From positions 22,182 through 86,181 of the forward strand of contig JAOMCQ010000003.1 in assembly GCA_028345095.1 (NCBI GenBank): DNA of 64,000 nt, given 5' to 3'. This DNA comes from Candidatus Nitrosopelagicus sp. (GTDB taxonomy: Archaea; Thermoproteota; Nitrososphaeria; Nitrososphaerales; Nitrosopumilaceae). Of this stretch, positions 1 through 9,563 are shown piece by piece; positions within the stretch are counted from its first letter, which is position 1; every line of letters begins with the position of its first letter. A program made the translations under genes and the position numbers. A model generated the notes under the pieces. The model worked only from the letters and a program-made list of their open reading frames with translations, did not search any database and had not been told where the DNA came from.

Positions 1-2
1 AT

Positions 3-593
3 GATGAATTAAAAGAAATTCAAAATTTTTATGGAATTTTTGGTTTTCCTCCTCCTCCTCAAAATGATATAAGATGGAATAATAAATTGGGTGGAGGTGT
101 ACTAAACGATGTATCATGTTATCCAATATGTGCAAGTAGATTAATTTTTCAAAATGAACCAATTAGTGTATCCAGCAATTTAGAATTTGATAAAAAACTA
201 TCTGTTGATAAATCTACAAATGCATCCATATTATTTCCTAATGATAAAACAGCTTTCATATCATCTGGATTTAATAATTATTATCAATCCAAGTATAGTG
301 TTTGGGGTAGTGATGCAAAAATTACTACTAAACGTGCTTATTCTGTATCACGTGATTATGAAACTAGTATATTTCTTCACAAAAATGATGAAATATCTGA
401 AATTAAAATTACACCTGTTGATCAATTTGGATTAATGTTTGAAAGTTTCTGTAATACAATTGAAAATAATATTACTAATCCATATAATTTTGAAGAAGAT
501 TTGTTAAACCAAGCTAAATTAATGGAATCAATAAGAATTTCAAATAAAGAAAAGCGTATAGTTTACTTGTCAGAATTTAATAATAAATTATAA
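3..593 (+). CDS. Gfo/Idh/MocA-family oxidoreductase, C-terminal part (truncated by window start)
   Basis: Frame is open upstream of the listed ORF (DELKEIQNFYGIFGFPPPPQNDIRWNNKLGGGVLNDVSCYP); the GGGVLNDVSCYP motif is typical of the family. Confidence 0.8.
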   Translation, partial: DELKEIQNFYGIFGFPPPPQNDIRWNNKLGGGVLNDVSCYPICASRLIFQNEPISVSSNLEFDKKLSVDKSTNASILFPNDKTAFISSGFNNYYQSKYSVWGSDAKITTKRAYSVSRDYETSIFLHKNDEISEIKITPVDQFGLMFESFCNTIENNITNPYNFEEDLLNQAKLMESIRISNKEKRIVYLSEFNNKL

Positions 594-597
594 TGAA

Positions 598-1338
598 TTA
601 TCTTTTATAATTAATTAAAATTTTTAATAATATAAAATAATCATTAATAATTGAAAAATTAAATTTACTTATACCTTCTTTTCTATTTTTACATGTATAT
701 GGTAATTCATGAATTTTTGAACCTTTTGTTTTAACTAAAATTTCTAGAAGTATTTTATACCCTATCGCCTTAAATGATATTCCATCAACCAATTCCTTTT
801 TGATTAAAAATAAACCTGACATAGAATCATTTACTTTTAATCCTAAGACAAATTTTGGAATTAAATTTGCAAGCCTACTCATAAATCGTCTACTAAAAGG
901 CCATCCTTCAAATTTTCCACCTTTTACATATCTAGATCCAATCACAATATCCAAATTTTTATTCATTATTTCATTATACATTTCATTTATCATTTCTGGT
1001 GGGTGTGAAAAATCACTATCCATTACAAGTACATATTTTCCATTTGCAATTTCCATACCTTTTATAACTGCTGAACTCAACCCTCGCTCATTTTTTCTAA
1101 TGTAAACATTATGCTTTATTTCATTTCCAGATTTTTCAAAATATGAATTTGCGATTTCACTTGTCCCATCAGGAGAATTATCGTCAATTATTACTATTTC
1201 ATATGTTATGTTATTTGGAATATTAATTCTAATTTTCTCAAGCATATTTTGTATAGTCGCTGCTTCATTGTATGTAGGAAGCAATATTGTCAATATTGTA
1301 TTGTTACTGGTTTGCTCTGACATAATAGAATTCTTCAA
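598..1338 (-). CDS. Family 2 glycosyltransferase (dolichol-phosphate mannosyltransferase-like)
   Basis: LLPTYNEAATIQNML, DDNSPDGT, VMDSDFSHPPE, GSRYVKGG motifs. Confidence 0.9.
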   Translation of the reverse strand: MKNSIMSEQTSNNTILTILLPTYNEAATIQNMLEKIRINIPNNITYEIVIIDDNSPDGTSEIANSYFEKSGNEIKHNVYIRKNERGLSSAVIKGMEIANGKYVLVMDSDFSHPPEMINEMYNEIMNKNLDIVIGSRYVKGGKFEGWPFSRRFMSRLANLIPKFVLGLKVNDSMSGLFLIKKELVDGISFKAIGYKILLEILVKTKGSKIHELPYTCKNRKEGISKFNFSIINDYFILLKILINYKR

Positions 1339-1401
1339 TTTCTTATCATAAAAAGCGTAAGTTCAATTGAATAGTGATTTCCCCTCAAATTTCATTCCGA
1401 T

Positions 1402-1413
1402 CTAATAAATTAG
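1402..1413. promoter_or_regulatory. Dyad CTAAT-AA-ATTAG nested inside ATTCC...GGAAT, candidate operator
   Basis: Inner arms 1402-1406/1409-1413 and outer arms 1394-1398/1417-1421 share the same centre (1407.5), between divergent genes. Confidence 0.4.
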
Positions 1414-1451
1414 TAAGGAATCCTCATTCATTTCGATTTATTGTATCATAA

Positions 1452-1463
1452 TTTTTTTATATA
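1452..1463 (+). promoter_or_regulatory. Archaeal TATA box of the radical SAM gene
   Basis: TTTTTTTATATA about 24 bp upstream of ATG 1483, as expected for a near-leaderless archaeal promoter. Confidence 0.55.
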
Positions 1464-1482
1464 CATTTTTTAACCAAAATTC

Positions 1483-3111
1483 ATGGAGATTAATGAAAAA
1501 TTATCTGTAATTCCAGAATCAGAAAATTCTTCAGATTCTAAAATACCTGAAGTTGCTAAACTGAAGACAATTTCTCGTAGAAAACCAGTTGACAGACCAA
1601 TGCGTGTTATTTTGATTTGTAAAGAAATGATTGCATATGAGAGAATTGCTATGATGCAATTAAGTGCTTGTCTTAAAGAATCAGGTCATGAAGTGAGAGC
1701 TGCAATTATGAATTCAGTAAACCCACTTCCTGGTCTTAAAACTGTAATGGGTGAGGTTGGTAAACCTGGGTTAATGGGAGAAGCACAAATAGAAGAATTA
1801 ATTCGTGATTGGAAACCTGATATTATTGCATATACTGCTATGACCGGCGAACATTATTCTTTACTTGATTTTAATCGTAAGATGAGAAAAAAATATGACT
1901 TCTATGCTATGATGGGTGGACCACATGCAATGTTTAATACACAAGTTTTAGATGATGAAGGTCTTGATGCAGTATGTACTGGTGAAGGTGACGTAAGCTT
2001 TCCAGAATTTGTTACTAGTATGAAAAATGGTGGTGAGTATTGGTTAACTGAAACCTTTTTTGTAAAACATGATGGTCGTTTATTTACTAATGCATTACGT
2101 GAATTAGTTGGAGATCTAAATGATCTTCCATTTCCAGATAGACAACTTGTTTATGATGCAGATCCTAACATTGCTGCAGTTGGTCAGAAATCATTTCATA
2201 CATCTCGAGGATGTCCTTATAGGTGCAGTTATTGTTTCAACAAAAAATACAATGATAATTACAAAGGACTTGGCCAAATAATTCGTTGTCGTTCTCCTGA
2301 AAATGTAGTTAAGGAAATTGAATGGGTCAAAGACCGATATAATCTATCTATGATCTCATTTGTAGATGACATATTTTTCCTAAAACCAAATGGTTGGCTA
2401 GAAGAATTTGCAAAATTATACAAAGAAAGAATTGGATTACCATTTAATGGAAATGTTCGTGCAAATGTTCTAAAAGAAAAAGATGTTGCATTGCTTGCTG
2501 ATGCAGGATTATCTTTTGTTTGGATGGGTGTAGAATGTGGTAATGACGAAGCTGCAAATAAAGTCTTTTTACGTGATGGAAGTTCAACTAGTGATGTAAT
2601 TCTTAAAGCATCAGCTTTGTTTAGGAAATATGGTGTAAAGATAATTGCGCTAAATATTATGGGATTGCCAGTTGATAATCCGTTTGAGATTGATATGGAA
2701 ACTTTAGATTTGAATCTAAAAATTAAACCTGCATTAGCCTCTGTAGGTCTTCTTTATCCATACCCTGGAACTCCTGTTGCGGCTTATGCTATAGAAAATG
2801 GATATTTCACAGCAGACAAACCATTCTATTATGAATCTAACAAGAATCATTCGATGTTGACGTTCAAGTCGAAAAAAGAAAAAATGATGTGTGAGAATTT
2901 ACAAAAACTTGCTGGAATTACAGTTGAATTTCCATTCTTGAGGAGATTTGTAAAAACTTTATGTAAATTACCTTTAACCAAACTTTATCATTTTGCTTTT
3001 TATATGCATATGAGTTATTGCCATAAAGTTAGATTAAGTCCAATTAAAAATAAACGAAAAGAACTTCCAGTCTATGCTGGCACCTTACTACGTGTCATGT
3101 TAAAAAACTAA
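1483..3111 (+). CDS. B12-binding-domain radical SAM protein
   Basis: N-terminal cobalamin-binding-like region and CxxxCxxC motif in SRGCPYRCSYCFNKKY. Confidence 0.9.
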   Translation: MEINEKLSVIPESENSSDSKIPEVAKLKTISRRKPVDRPMRVILICKEMIAYERIAMMQLSACLKESGHEVRAAIMNSVNPLPGLKTVMGEVGKPGLMGEAQIEELIRDWKPDIIAYTAMTGEHYSLLDFNRKMRKKYDFYAMMGGPHAMFNTQVLDDEGLDAVCTGEGDVSFPEFVTSMKNGGEYWLTETFFVKHDGRLFTNALRELVGDLNDLPFPDRQLVYDADPNIAAVGQKSFHTSRGCPYRCSYCFNKKYNDNYKGLGQIIRCRSPENVVKEIEWVKDRYNLSMISFVDDIFFLKPNGWLEEFAKLYKERIGLPFNGNVRANVLKEKDVALLADAGLSFVWMGVECGNDEAANKVFLRDGSSTSDVILKASALFRKYGVKIIALNIMGLPVDNPFEIDMETLDLNLKIKPALASVGLLYPYPGTPVAAYAIENGYFTADKPFYYESNKNHSMLTFKSKKEKMMCENLQKLAGITVEFPFLRRFVKTLCKLPLTKLYHFAFYMHMSYCHKVRLSPIKNKRKELPVYAGTLLRVMLKN

Positions 3112-3112
3112 A

Positions 3113-3883
3113 TTACTTTTTAGTCCTCAAGAATTCATCATCTTCTTGAGCTGATTTTGTATTACCCTCGTCTTTATCCACATGTGAATTAATTTCTATT
3201 AATGCTGGTTCTTTTTGAAATAGTTCAAGAATATCTTTTATCAAAATTGGTTCTTTATCAATTTTTGAAATAATTTCTTTTACCAAAATATAATCTTCTT
3301 TTCTATCTACGACCCATCTAAATCTAGAAAGATCCTCTTTATTTGTTACATTAAAAATTTTAAATTTATTATTATTATTATACATGTGATTTGTAACATG
3401 TTCTTTTTCTGATGGAAGTTCTGCATCATTCCAAGATTTCTTTAATGATTCAAATGAAAACACTTCTACTTCTGTACCACCTGGTGTAGTGGATGGAAGA
3501 AAGTTAGTAATATAATCATATGAATTTGAATTAAAAATTTCAACAATATCATCTACAACGGTAGGATCTAGTAATGGTTTATCAGATGGCATTCGAATTA
3601 TTGTTGAAAATGAATATTTCATTGCACATTGATAATGTCTATCAAGAACATTTTTTGCATCACCTCTAAAATATTCTATATTGTTAATTTTACAAAAATT
3701 TACAATATCATCATCTTCAGTTAATGTTGTTGTGGCAACAATTATTTTGTCAATTGTTCTACAAAAACTTAATTGATTAATAACATAATTTAAGACAGTT
3801 TTACCCTCTTTCAGTTCTAATAATACTTTTCCTGGTAATCTAGTTGAACCCATTCTTGCTTGAATTATGCATCCTACAGTCAT
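3113..3883 (-). CDS. Cytidylyltransferase, SpsF/NeuA-like nucleotide-sugar transferase
   Basis: GCIIQARMGSTRLPGKVLLEL N-terminus; DKPLLDPTVVDDIVE. Confidence 0.85.
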   Translation of the reverse strand: MTVGCIIQARMGSTRLPGKVLLELKEGKTVLNYVINQLSFCRTIDKIIVATTTLTEDDDIVNFCKINNIEYFRGDAKNVLDRHYQCAMKYSFSTIIRMPSDKPLLDPTVVDDIVEIFNSNSYDYITNFLPSTTPGGTEVEVFSFESLKKSWNDAELPSEKEHVTNHMYNNNNKFKIFNVTNKEDLSRFRWVVDRKEDYILVKEIISKIDKEPILIKDILELFQKEPALIEINSHVDKDEGNTKSAQEDDEFLRTKK

Positions 3884-3943
3884 TTTTTTTATTTTATAAC
3901 ACTGATTAATTAAGCTTAAATTATTCTAAAAACTTTTGGCAGT

Positions 3944-4675
3944 ATGCATACTGATATTGTTGCAGAAATAGGTTCTAATTGGGAAGGCAATTTAGTAAAA
4001 GCTAAAAAATTAATCAATGAATGTAAAAATGCAGGAGCTAATGCAGTAAAATTTCAAATGTGGAGGGCAACTGATCTTTATTCCTCGAATCATCCATCTT
4101 GGAAATTCATAAAAAAATCAGAAATAACTTTTGAAAATGCGAAGAAATTAAAACAAATTTGTGATAAACAAAAAATTGAATTTTATTGTAGTGCATTTTA
4201 TCCTGAAGCTATAGATTATTTAGAAACTCTTGGCGTTAAACGATATAAAATTGCATCAAGAACTTGTCTGTTAAAAGATCCATTTTCAAAAGAAACTCTT
4301 GTTAAAAAAGCTAATACAAAAAAACCGATTATTGTTAGTATGGGAATGGGTGGAAATAAACAACAAATCCAGAAAATTTTTTCTAAAAATAAATTACTTT
4401 TTTGTTACTGCATATCTGAATATCCGCTTGAATTTAAAAAAATTAATTGGACTAATGCTTTAAAATTTGATGGTTTTTCTGATCACACATTAGGTATCAC
4501 TGCGCCAATTTTCTTTGCAACATTAAAAAAATCTAAAAAAGTAAAAAATATTATGATTGAAAAGCATGTAAAATTAAAAAATTCTAAAGGACCTGATGCA
4601 TCCACTTCTATAGATACTGAACAATTATCACGTATGATTGATACTATTAGATTAATTGAAACTTCTAAATTTTGA
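3944..4675 (+). CDS. N-acetylneuraminate synthase-like (NeuB domain only)
   Basis: AEIGSNWEGNLVKAKKLINECKNAGANAVKFQ; IASRTCLLKDPF; FSDHTLGITAP; EKHVKL. No C-terminal SAF domain. Confidence 0.85.
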   Translation: MHTDIVAEIGSNWEGNLVKAKKLINECKNAGANAVKFQMWRATDLYSSNHPSWKFIKKSEITFENAKKLKQICDKQKIEFYCSAFYPEAIDYLETLGVKRYKIASRTCLLKDPFSKETLVKKANTKKPIIVSMGMGGNKQQIQKIFSKNKLLFCYCISEYPLEFKKINWTNALKFDGFSDHTLGITAPIFFATLKKSKKVKNIMIEKHVKLKNSKGPDASTSIDTEQLSRMIDTIRLIETSKF

Positions 4676-4681
4676 TAAATT

Positions 4682-4711
4682 AATAATGATAATTATAATA
4701 TGATCATTATT
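4682..4711. promoter_or_regulatory. 9-bp inverted repeat AATAATGAT-N12-ATCATTATT
   Basis: Perfect arms 4682-4690 and 4703-4711 in the intergenic gap, next to a TATA-like stretch upstream of ATG 4741. Confidence 0.3.
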
Positions 4712-4740
4712 TTATTATACGTCCAAATAATGTTTGATTT

Positions 4741-5604
4741 ATGAAAACTGCTGTAATTACTACTGCTGGATTAGGAACTAGATTATTAACCACTACAAAA
4801 GCTAGCCCTAAAACATTACTTCCATTATATGATAAAACATTTGATAAAACTCCTGAACCATTACTAAAACCATTAATTGAAATAATTTTTGAAAATCTTT
4901 ATGATAATGGATTTAGAAGATTTTGTTTTATAGTTAGTACAAAAAATAAAAAATCAATTCTAAATCACATGCTTCCAGATTATGAATATATTGAGTTGTT
5001 AAAAAAACGTAATAATAAATTTGATACCCGATTTATTAAAGCACTAAAAATTTTTTATAAAAAATTTGAAAACTGTGAGGTCAAATGGATATCTCAAAGT
5101 ACTCCTATGGGATTCGGTCATGCTTTACTTACATCACGAAAATTTGTAGGTAATGACACATTTTTACTTCATGCAGGAGATGCATATTTTCCAGATTATT
5201 CATTTCTCAAGAATTTCATATCTAATTCACAAAAAAATAAAAAAATTACAGCTACGCTATTATTACAATATAAAAAATCATTAAAGGGATTTGGGATTGC
5301 ACAAACTAAACGAAGTAATCCTCTTGATATTGTATTTCATGTTGCAGAAAAACCAAAAAAACCAAAAAGTAATATGGTTATTTTACCTGTTTACATTTTA
5401 AAACCTAATATTTTTGATGCCTTGAAAAAAACTAATTTAGGTTATAACAATGAATTACAAGTAACTGACGCAATAAGTACATTGATGAATTGGAACCACC
5501 AAATTTCAGCATATAATTTTAAAACTCACAAATGGTTTGATATTGGAACTACTAGACAATATTATCGTGCATTGAACTATTCATTTAAGAATGCTTTAAA
5601 ATAA
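4741..5604 (+). CDS. Sugar-phosphate nucleotidyltransferase (UTP-glucose-1-phosphate uridylyltransferase-like)
   Basis: KTAVITTAGLGTRLLTTTKASPKTLLPL N-terminus; LLHAGDAYFPDYSFL; AEKPKKPKSNMVILPVYIL. Confidence 0.85.
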   Translation: MKTAVITTAGLGTRLLTTTKASPKTLLPLYDKTFDKTPEPLLKPLIEIIFENLYDNGFRRFCFIVSTKNKKSILNHMLPDYEYIELLKKRNNKFDTRFIKALKIFYKKFENCEVKWISQSTPMGFGHALLTSRKFVGNDTFLLHAGDAYFPDYSFLKNFISNSQKNKKITATLLLQYKKSLKGFGIAQTKRSNPLDIVFHVAEKPKKPKSNMVILPVYILKPNIFDALKKTNLGYNNELQVTDAISTLMNWNHQISAYNFKTHKWFDIGTTRQYYRALNYSFKNALK

Positions 5605-5612
5605 CAAATAAT

Positions 5613-6617
5613 TTACTTTAAATCTAATTTTTGTTCAATTAAAATTTGTTTTAATTCTTCTTTTGAAACTGTTTTAACTTTATCTGATGAATATTGATCT
5701 GTTAATGAAGTCTTTTCAAGATTTTTTGGAATAATTTTTTTATCTTTAGCGAGCTGATTTTCATATATTACATAATCGTCATCTTGATTTTCATACGTGT
5801 CTCTAATTTCATGTTCATTGATTAATATTTCATCATATTTCTCTCCAGGTCTTACTGGGATTTTTTCTGCTTCAGTATTTGATTCCATTAATTCCAGAAT
5901 AACATCTTTCATGTCTCCTACAGTATATGCTTCAAGTTTTGGTACATGAACATCTCCTCCTTGACTATTTTTTATTGCTCTAAAAATTAATTCTAATGCT
6001 TGATTCATAGTTATATTGAATCTTGTCATATTTGGATCTGTAATTGTAATTTTTTTTCCTAATCTTATTTGCTCTACAAATTTTGGTACAATTGAACCTC
6101 TACTTCCTAAAACATTTCCATATCTAACACATGAAAATTTTGTTTCATGATGCCCTTTATGGTAATTTGCTGAAACAAATAATCTTTCCATTAATAATTT
6201 TGTTGCACCATATGTATTAAAAGGAGAAACTGCTTTGTCAGTACCTATTGCAAGGGCGAATTTTACATCATTTTTTAGACATGCATCTACAACATTTTGT
6301 GCACCTTGAACATTTGTTTTGATTGCTTCAAATGGATTATATTCTATAACAGGTACATGCTTTAATGCAGCTGCATGAATAACAATATCAATCCCTTCTG
6401 TAGCTTTTTCTAATCTATCTTTATCCCTAATATCTCCTATCAAAAACCTTAGACGACTATCATCGAAACTCTCGTCCATTTGTGATTGCTTAAGCTCGTC
6501 TCTACTGAAAATTCTGATTGTATCTACATTATTGTCTAGTAACCTCTTAGTTAAGGCTGAACCTAATGAACCAGTTCCGCCTGTAATCAGTATTTTCTTA
6601 TTTTCAAACATATGCAT
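5613..6617 (-). CDS. UDP-N-acetylglucosamine 4,6-dehydratase-like (PseB/CapD family SDR)
   Basis: KKILITGGTGSLGSALTKRLL; FSRDELKQSQM; AALKHVPVIEYNPFEAIKTNV; RYGNVLGSRGSIVP. Confidence 0.9.
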   Translation of the reverse strand: MHMFENKKILITGGTGSLGSALTKRLLDNNVDTIRIFSRDELKQSQMDESFDDSRLRFLIGDIRDKDRLEKATEGIDIVIHAAALKHVPVIEYNPFEAIKTNVQGAQNVVDACLKNDVKFALAIGTDKAVSPFNTYGATKLLMERLFVSANYHKGHHETKFSCVRYGNVLGSRGSIVPKFVEQIRLGKKITITDPNMTRFNITMNQALELIFRAIKNSQGGDVHVPKLEAYTVGDMKDVILELMESNTEAEKIPVRPGEKYDEILINEHEIRDTYENQDDDYVIYENQLAKDKKIIPKNLEKTSLTDQYSSDKVKTVSKEELKQILIEQKLDLK

Positions 6618-6676
6618 TCAATTTGATTTAGGTAAAATAAGCTTACGGATGAAAGTTTTCCAAAATTATTTTCATA

Positions 6677-7096
6677 TCAGTTAGTCTTTAATTCATAAAC
6701 ATATTCTAATCCTGTAAACCCATTTTCTTCAAGAAATTTTTGTGAAATTTTATTTTTAGGACTAACATTAGCGAGATAACGTTTTCGTGGATTTAGCTCC
6801 ATTAATAATTTGAATGAGTTCTTAGCAATTTCATCAAATTCATTTTTTTTTAAAATTGAAACTCCTATTTCATCTCTTTTTGATAAATAAATTGAACCTA
6901 CTTTTTCATCATTTTTTTTGATAATATACCAATTTGTATAAGGCTCTGACAAAACAAATTTTTTATGTTCATCTGAAGTGGGCATATTTTTATGTGATAT
7001 ATTATGATTCGGATCTCTCACTTTTAATAATTCATATAGAAATAATATGTCATCTTCATTTACTAGTTTTAATTCTATATTTGGATTTAATTCCAT
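6677..7096 (-). CDS. GNAT-like N-acetyltransferase
   Basis: GSIYLSKRDEIGVSILKKNEFDEIA...ANVSPKNKISQKFLEENGF. Confidence 0.7.
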   Translation of the reverse strand: MELNPNIELKLVNEDDILFLYELLKVRDPNHNISHKNMPTSDEHKKFVLSEPYTNWYIIKKNDEKVGSIYLSKRDEIGVSILKKNEFDEIAKNSFKLLMELNPRKRYLANVSPKNKISQKFLEENGFTGLEYVYELKTN

Positions 7097-7153
7097 ATTA
7101 TTTTTTTTATAATTGACAAGTTAAATTTTACTCAAAATTTGTGACCAATAAAA

Positions 7154-7963
7154 CTAGTTTTTTATTATTGTCCATTGAATATATACTATATCTGAGATTT
7201 CTAATTGGACTAATGGTGAAAACACTTGAAATAATTGTATGCTTTTCCCTGAAATTTCTTTTTCTAAAGTGAGCATTCCTATATAATCATCTTTTGGAAT
7301 GAGTGTTTGTATATTCTGGAATTTTCCTTTTCCTTCATTGTCATATGAAATTATTTCCTTTTTTTCTATATCTGACCACCATTTTTCTGTAAATTCTGAA
7401 TCAAGAAACCTCGCATTCGTTGATTCAGTTACCCCAATTAAATTATTATTTGAATCTCTAATGGTTACTAAAACATGTACATAATATCTAGAATCTTTAG
7501 TCGGTATAGTTGGTGTAGAAAGAAGTAAGTTTGCTTGTGCATTTTTTATTTTCATATTATTTGAATCAATTTCCAAAATTTTTGTAAATGTTTTAAAGGA
7601 TTCTTTATACTCTTTCATCATTTTTAATGTAATTGCTTTATTAGTTAATGTAGAAATTCTATTTGGATCTAATTCTAAAACCTTGTTTGATAGATCTAGA
7701 CTTTCCTCAAATCTTTCTAATTTAATTAATAGTCCTGCTTTATTTGATAATGCTTTCAAGTTGTCAGGTTCTTGTTCTAAAATTTTATCGAGATAAATTA
7801 TTGCTTCGCTAAATCTTTTTTCTGCAACTAGTGCTGCACTAATAGACTCCCATTCTTTGATATTCTTCCCTTCTGGAAGTGACAATTCTTCCTGTGCATA
7901 TGTTGCTTGTATTGAAAATAAAATTCCTGAACAAATGATTGCTGTAAATATTGTTTTAATCAT
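7154..7963 (-). CDS. Exported TPR-repeat protein
   Basis: N-terminal hydrophobic signal MIKTIFTAIICSGILFSIQATYAQ; consecutive TPR units (YLDKILEQEPDNLKALSNKAGLL...). Confidence 0.75.
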   Translation of the reverse strand: MIKTIFTAIICSGILFSIQATYAQEELSLPEGKNIKEWESISAALVAEKRFSEAIIYLDKILEQEPDNLKALSNKAGLLIKLERFEESLDLSNKVLELDPNRISTLTNKAITLKMMKEYKESFKTFTKILEIDSNNMKIKNAQANLLLSTPTIPTKDSRYYVHVLVTIRDSNNNLIGVTESTNARFLDSEFTEKWWSDIEKKEIISYDNEGKGKFQNIQTLIPKDDYIGMLTLEKEISGKSIQLFQVFSPLVQLEISDIVYIQWTIIKN

Positions 7964-7992
7964 ATAATCAACAATAATATGAGATAGATAAA

Positions 7993-9528
7993 TTATTCAA
8001 TAATCTGCTTTTTTGTTATTCCTTTTGGAATGAATTTTTTAAAGTATTGCAAAAATAAATCATCTTTTGGAAGATATACTGAGTCAAACCTGTTTTTATT
8101 GAAAAATTCAATCCAAACCTCTAAAAATTTAGGGAATTTCTCAGATTCAAACTCTTTTCTAGACATTACATAATGTGATGCTGGAAAAATATCTGAAATT
8201 TCGATTGGTATTATTCCTAAAAATGGATTATAATTACAAAACTGTATCAAATCTGCATTTTTGAATTTTCTTCGTAATTTTTTATAATCATATGATGAGA
8301 ATACTGGTTTTATTGTAGGATCTTTTGTAATAACTGCTATCTTCTTTTTTGTTCTAAATTTTTTCACATAATTATGATATCTTTGAATTTCTGGTCTATA
8401 CTGATCTTCTGGTCCAAATAGAAAAATTGCTTTTTCTTTAAACTTTGGAGTTCCATCTTGCAAGAATTTTGTGTTATTTAGTATCACGTCAATTGTTTCA
8501 AACAATTTTGGATGTGCTCTTGCTTTTTTCATTGTATATTCCCATAATCTTCCTTCTCGTATTGCTTGTTTTACTCTGTCAACTTCAGCCTTTATAGAGT
8601 ATAAGTTAAAAAGTGCAATTTGATCTATTCTTTCTTCTTTTTTCATAGCCAGTAATTCTTTAGGTTTGTATCTTGAGGATACTTCACAATCAAATGGAAA
8701 ATATTCTAACTCTGCTAATCTTCTAGTACCATCTTCTGTTATCACTCTGTCATGTTTTGCATAAAGCATGTATGATGCTGAATCAAATGTGTCACAACCT
8801 AGTGCAACTGCTAATGGAATTGTTAAAGGATGTCCTGCACCAAAAAGATGTAAAGGAATTGAAGTTGGTATGTTTTTCTTTGCAGCAATAATCATTTCTG
8901 CTAATAATTTGTATTCATATGATTCCATAAATTCAACTGGACTTCCTAATGCAAGCATCTGATATCCCATTTTGATTAATTCGTTAGTTGATCTTTTCAC
9001 TAATTCTGGATGTTCACTTCCTTGTATTGGACCAATCCAAATCTGTCCATTATTTTTTTTATTTTTTATTGTTGTTTTACAAACTTTTAATGTATGATCC
9101 ACGTATTCTTTTGCTACTTTTTTAGATAATCCAAATCCAGTTGGTTTATCTAATGGAATAGCAAAGTCTGTCATTATATCCATCTCAAATTTTGCCATAG
9201 CTGGCGGTTTCACATCAACTTCTCCATACTCTAAAACTTGGTATCCTCCAGAATCCGTCATTATAGAACTATCATATTTTATTATTTTATGAATACCATT
9301 TTCTCTTGCTTTTTCTTCCAATCTTTTCATTGTAATGTACGCATTTGTAATAACAACATCAAAACCAATTTCTTTAATTTTTTTGGCTGGTATAGATTGT
9401 TTAACTGGATGTATTACTGGGACAAAAGAAGGTGTTTCAATTTTTCCATGATTTGTATGAAGTACACCTATTCTACCTGCTAAATCACTGTATTTTATCT
9501 CAAACAATTCTTTTTTATAATTTTTCAC
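7993..9528 (-). CDS. tgtA: Archaeal tRNA-guanine(15) transglycosylase
   Basis: IMTDSGGYQVLEYG, GPIQGSEHPELVKRS, LHLFGAGHPLTIPLAVALGCDTFDSASY; C-terminal extension; GTG start. Confidence 0.93.
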   Translation of the reverse strand: MKNYKKELFEIKYSDLAGRIGVLHTNHGKIETPSFVPVIHPVKQSIPAKKIKEIGFDVVITNAYITMKRLEEKARENGIHKIIKYDSSIMTDSGGYQVLEYGEVDVKPPAMAKFEMDIMTDFAIPLDKPTGFGLSKKVAKEYVDHTLKVCKTTIKNKKNNGQIWIGPIQGSEHPELVKRSTNELIKMGYQMLALGSPVEFMESYEYKLLAEMIIAAKKNIPTSIPLHLFGAGHPLTIPLAVALGCDTFDSASYMLYAKHDRVITEDGTRRLAELEYFPFDCEVSSRYKPKELLAMKKEERIDQIALFNLYSIKAEVDRVKQAIREGRLWEYTMKKARAHPKLFETIDVILNNTKFLQDGTPKFKEKAIFLFGPEDQYRPEIQRYHNYVKKFRTKKKIAVITKDPTIKPVFSSYDYKKLRRKFKNADLIQFCNYNPFLGIIPIEISDIFPASHYVMSRKEFESEKFPKFLEVWIEFFNKNRFDSVYLPKDDLFLQYFKKFIPKGITKKQIIE

Positions 9529-9563
9529 ATTATATTAAATAAACATCAAAAATCTCTAAAAAT

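Noticed and set aside
3910-3919. TTAAGCTTAA palindrome midway between divergent 3113..3883 and neuB as another symmetrical promoter
   Set aside because: Not exactly centred (31.5 vs 29.5 bp) and better explained by two overlapping AT-rich TATA-like elements; much weaker than the 61463 case.
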